NCBI RefSeq assembly: GCF_014651115.1 | Contig: NZ_BMWG01000021.1 | Location: forward strand, 89,957-153,956 | DNA: 64,000 nt | From: Streptomyces inusitatus | GTDB lineage: Bacteria > Actinomycetota > Actinomycetes > Streptomycetales > Streptomycetaceae | Reading direction: 5' to 3' | Shown: positions 62,531-64,000 of the stretch, one piece after another | Numbering within the stretch: position 1 is the first letter of the stretch | How the letters are laid out: every line of letters starts with the position of its first letter | The notes under the pieces: model-generated | Databases searched by the model: none | What the model saw: only the letters and a program-made list of their open reading frames with translations | What the model was told of the DNA's origin: nothing | Made by a program: the position numbers and the translations under genes

Positions 62531-63118
62531 ATGCGCAAGAAGATGACCGCCGCCGCTGTCGGCCTTCTCGTGACGGGCGCGACTGTGCTCGCCACTGGCA
62601 GTGCCAACAGCCATGGCTACACCGACTCTCCGATCAGCCGTCAGAAGCTCTGTGCCAATGGCACGGTGTCGAACTGTGGCAGCATCCAGTGGGAGCCGCA
62701 GAGCGTCGAAGGCCTCAAGGGCTTCCCGGCCGCCGGTCCGGCCGACGGCCAGATCTGCGCGGGCGGCAACGGAGGTTTCGCGCCGCTCGACAACCCGCGC
62801 GGTGGAAACTGGCCCGCCACCCAGGTCTCCTCGGGTGCGAGCCACACCTTCAACTGGCGCTTCACGGCCCGCCACGCCACCTCGGACTTCAAGTACTACA
62901 TCACGAAGGCCGGGTGGAACCCCAGCGAGCCGCTGACCAGGTCGGCGCTTGAGTCGCAGCCGTTCCTGACGGTTCCCTACGGTGGCAAGCAGCCTCCGCA
63001 GACGCTGTCGCACTCCGGCAACCTGCCGTCGCGTTCGGGCAAGCACCTCATCCTCGCGGTGTGGAATGTCGCCGACACGCCCAACGCGTTCTACGCCTGC
63101 TCTGACGTCAAGTTCTGA
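62531..63118 (+). CDS. AA10 lytic polysaccharide monooxygenase (chitin-binding type)
   Basis: A 195-residue secreted copper enzyme. Signal peptide cleaves before H28, giving mature N-terminus HGYTDSPISR; the copper brace is H28 and H115 (FTARHATSDFKYYITK), with aromatic F187 near the C-terminus. Cys41 and Cys49 and Cys76/Cys190 probably form disulfides. It is the AA10 single-domain type of chitin-active enzymes and sits where SCO2833 (LpmP/CHB type) does, near cslA-glxA. LpmP is thought to act in apical glycan maturation; the dre sites fit a chitin role. No carbohydrate-binding domain. Confidence 0.93.
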   Translation: MRKKMTAAAVGLLVTGATVLATGSANSHGYTDSPISRQKLCANGTVSNCGSIQWEPQSVEGLKGFPAAGPADGQICAGGNGGFAPLDNPRGGNWPATQVSSGASHTFNWRFTARHATSDFKYYITKAGWNPSEPLTRSALESQPFLTVPYGGKQPPQTLSHSGNLPSRSGKHLILAVWNVADTPNAFYACSDVKF

Positions 63119-63557
63119 TCAGAGATCGGCTGAGCACGGAATCACGGGAGCCATGGGCCCACCGGCCCGTACGGCGGCCGTGAAACACCGGCGGAGTGAT
63201 CACCAGGTGGGGCCGAGGGACCGGAGCCGGGTCCTCAGCCCCGCCGGGTGACCTCCGGCGCGATCGTGTGTGCCGCGCTTTCCGTGGGCCTGGTGCCACG
63301 GAGGGCGCGGCACTGCGGCGGAGCACTGCCCCACAGTGCTCCGAACGCTTTCCCGCTCGGTTCGGCGGCCTTGGCCGGGGCCGCCGGCCGGGCGTATCCG
63401 TGTGTCCGGGCGGCGGCCGTGCCGCCCGCGCGCGCATCGGGGTCCGGCGGTCCCGATGCGTCCGGCGGTGGCCCCGGCGAACTCGCGGGCCCGGAAACGC
63501 ACCGGAGAACCGCGGAGGAACACAGCAGAACCGCGGAGGAACACAGCGAACACGGCA
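63119..63557. other. intergenic region downstream of the LPMO gene
   Basis: No gene is supported; open frames here have poor coding character. A 20-base unit around ACCGCGGAGGAACACAGC occurs twice in tandem near 63505-63545. Possibly decayed coding sequence. Confidence 0.4.
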
Positions 63558-63600
63558 AACACCTCGGGCGTTCCGGATGAACCGGAACGCCCGAGGTGTT
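63558..63600 (-). terminator. 19-bp terminator downstream of the second tRNA-Lys
   Basis: AACACCTCGGGCGTTCCGG and its exact complement with loop ATGAA, immediately beyond the tRNA 3' end on the minus strand. Confidence 0.85.
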
Positions 63601-63604
63601 CATG

Positions 63605-63678
63605 TGCGCCGCCAGGGACTCGAACCCCGGACCCGCTGATTAAGAGTCAGCTGCTCTAACCAACTGAGCTAGCGGCGC
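63605..63678 (-). tRNA. tRNA-Lys (CUU), copy 2
   Basis: Identical in all 74 positions to the copy at 59161, in the same orientation, with its own terminator. Anticodon loop CTCTTAA. Confidence 0.95.
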
Positions 63679-63794
63679 TTGACGACGTAAATATTACCTG
63701 GTCCCGAGGAGTGCTGGTAACCACTCCCGACCCTCCCGCCCCATGAGGCCGTGGAGAGCGGTGCTCCGATTCAAGAGCACCGCTTCCGTATGGC

Positions 63795-64000
63795 TCAGAG
63801 CACCAGGGACAGCACCACCGGGGCCGCCCTGCGGTTCAGCTTCTCGGCCGCCGCGCGCAGCCGGTGGGCGTGCTCGATCGGCAGTGAGAGCGCCAGGCAT
63901 CCCACCGCCGCCCCGGCGGTCAGCGGGACGGCCGCGCCCCACCGCCGCCCCGGCGGTCAGCGGGACGGCCGCGCAGACGGTGCCCACCGCGTACTCCTGG
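63795..64000 (-). pseudogene. IclR-family regulator, C-terminal fragment with a frameshifting duplication
   Basis: The leftward gene enters at the window edge. Reading EYAVGTVCAAVPLTAGAAVG, then, after one 37-base repeat copy is removed, CLALSLPIEHAHRLRAA and AEKLNRRAAPVVLSLVL, gives the C-terminal effector domain end of an IclR regulator. As the sequence stands the second repeat copy shifts the frame and the protein runs on with unrelated residues to a stop near 63694. Type given as pseudogene on that basis; a sequencing or assembly error would restore a normal gene. Family call rests on about 55 residues. Confidence 0.6.
63901..63974. repeat. 37-bp perfect tandem duplication inside the IclR-like gene
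   Basis: Positions 63901-63937 and 63938-63974 are identical (unit starts CCCACCGCCGCCCCGGCGG and ends GGCCGCGC). 37 is not divisible by three, so it shifts the frame. Confidence 0.95.

Noticed and set aside
63248..63580. Secreted-protein-like frame downstream of the LPMO gene
   Set aside because: No ribosome-binding site, mixed composition, contains a tandem repeat and runs into the tRNA terminator; probably non-coding or decayed.
59161..63678. Integrated element between the two tRNA-Lys genes
   Set aside because: No integrase or mobile gene is present, the whole tRNA is duplicated rather than a short att core, and the enclosed genes are core Streptomyces functions.

Overview
The window is chromosomal DNA from a Streptomyces-type actinomycete. 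The evidence is very high GC with G/C-rich third codon positions, many GTG starts, an SsgA-like sporulation protein, an RDD protein with a DUF2510 motif, DasR-type dre operators, and a gene order that closely follows the SCO2924 to SCO2833 stretch of S. coelicolor (known gene families; no database was searched).

Layout. (1) 0-9 kb: the start of an ssgG-like gene, two RDD membrane proteins, a secreted M6 metalloprotease, a small gene with a TTA codon, then pncB-pncA (NAD salvage) diverging from clpS-DUF2017 across a 31-bp perfect palindrome. (2) 9-17.5 kb: an amino acid permease; mec, cysO and cysM (protein-thiocarboxylate cysteine synthesis), with a cobalamin riboswitch and a B12-type ABC transporter between mec and cysO; and a probable leaderless Cys-containing leader peptide just before cysO-cysM. 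An Rv1339-like MBL hydrolase follows. (3) 17.5-23 kb: the GlcNAc PTS genes nagE2, nagE1 and nagF with three dre sites, then rph, a lipoprotein, rdgB and an unusual tRNA. pncB-clpS-DUF2017-mec-cysO-cysM-MBL-rph-rdgB is an old actinobacterial gene order (also Rv1330c to Rv1341 of M. tuberculosis), here opened by several inserted modules. (4) 23-35.5 kb: two paralogous HNH endonucleases, bcp, a GroES-like protein, a class A PBP, a three-gene ABC-2 exporter, DUF445, CHRD, COG4315 and SDR genes.

(5) 35.5-45.5 kb is the accessory region. A WhiJ-like XRE/DUF397/ATPase triad borders a defence island. The island has an McrA-like HNH nuclease, a C5 cytosine methyltransferase transcribed rightward, and a leftward set of MORC-like GHKL ATPase, Z1 helicase-like protein, NaeI-family restriction endonuclease and Vsr. 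MORC/Z1/Dcm/Vsr clusters are known from comparative genomics (Iyer, Abhiman and Aravind 2008). The presence of a NaeI-type (type IIE, loop-forming, topoisomerase-related) nuclease as the cutter makes this the most interesting part of the window.

(6) 45.6-64 kb: core genes again (SEC-C protein, YidC/Oxa1-like insertase, Gfo/Idh/MocA oxidoreductase, a TsaD-family protein, an LAxTG surface protein, a HAD phosphatase, a class F sortase), followed by the apical glycan locus cslZ-glxA-cslA. An NlpC/P60 plus SPFH pair and a dre-controlled AA10 lytic polysaccharide monooxygenase lie between two identical tRNA-Lys(CUU) genes. The window ends in an IclR-like gene whose reading frame is broken by a 37-bp tandem duplication.

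Functional links: DasR probably coordinates GlcNAc uptake with chitin/glycan oxidation (dre at nagE2, nagE1/nagF and the LPMO gene). Cysteine supply is probably controlled by leader-peptide attenuation. The NaeI island combines modification, restriction, mismatch repair and two ATP-driven components.
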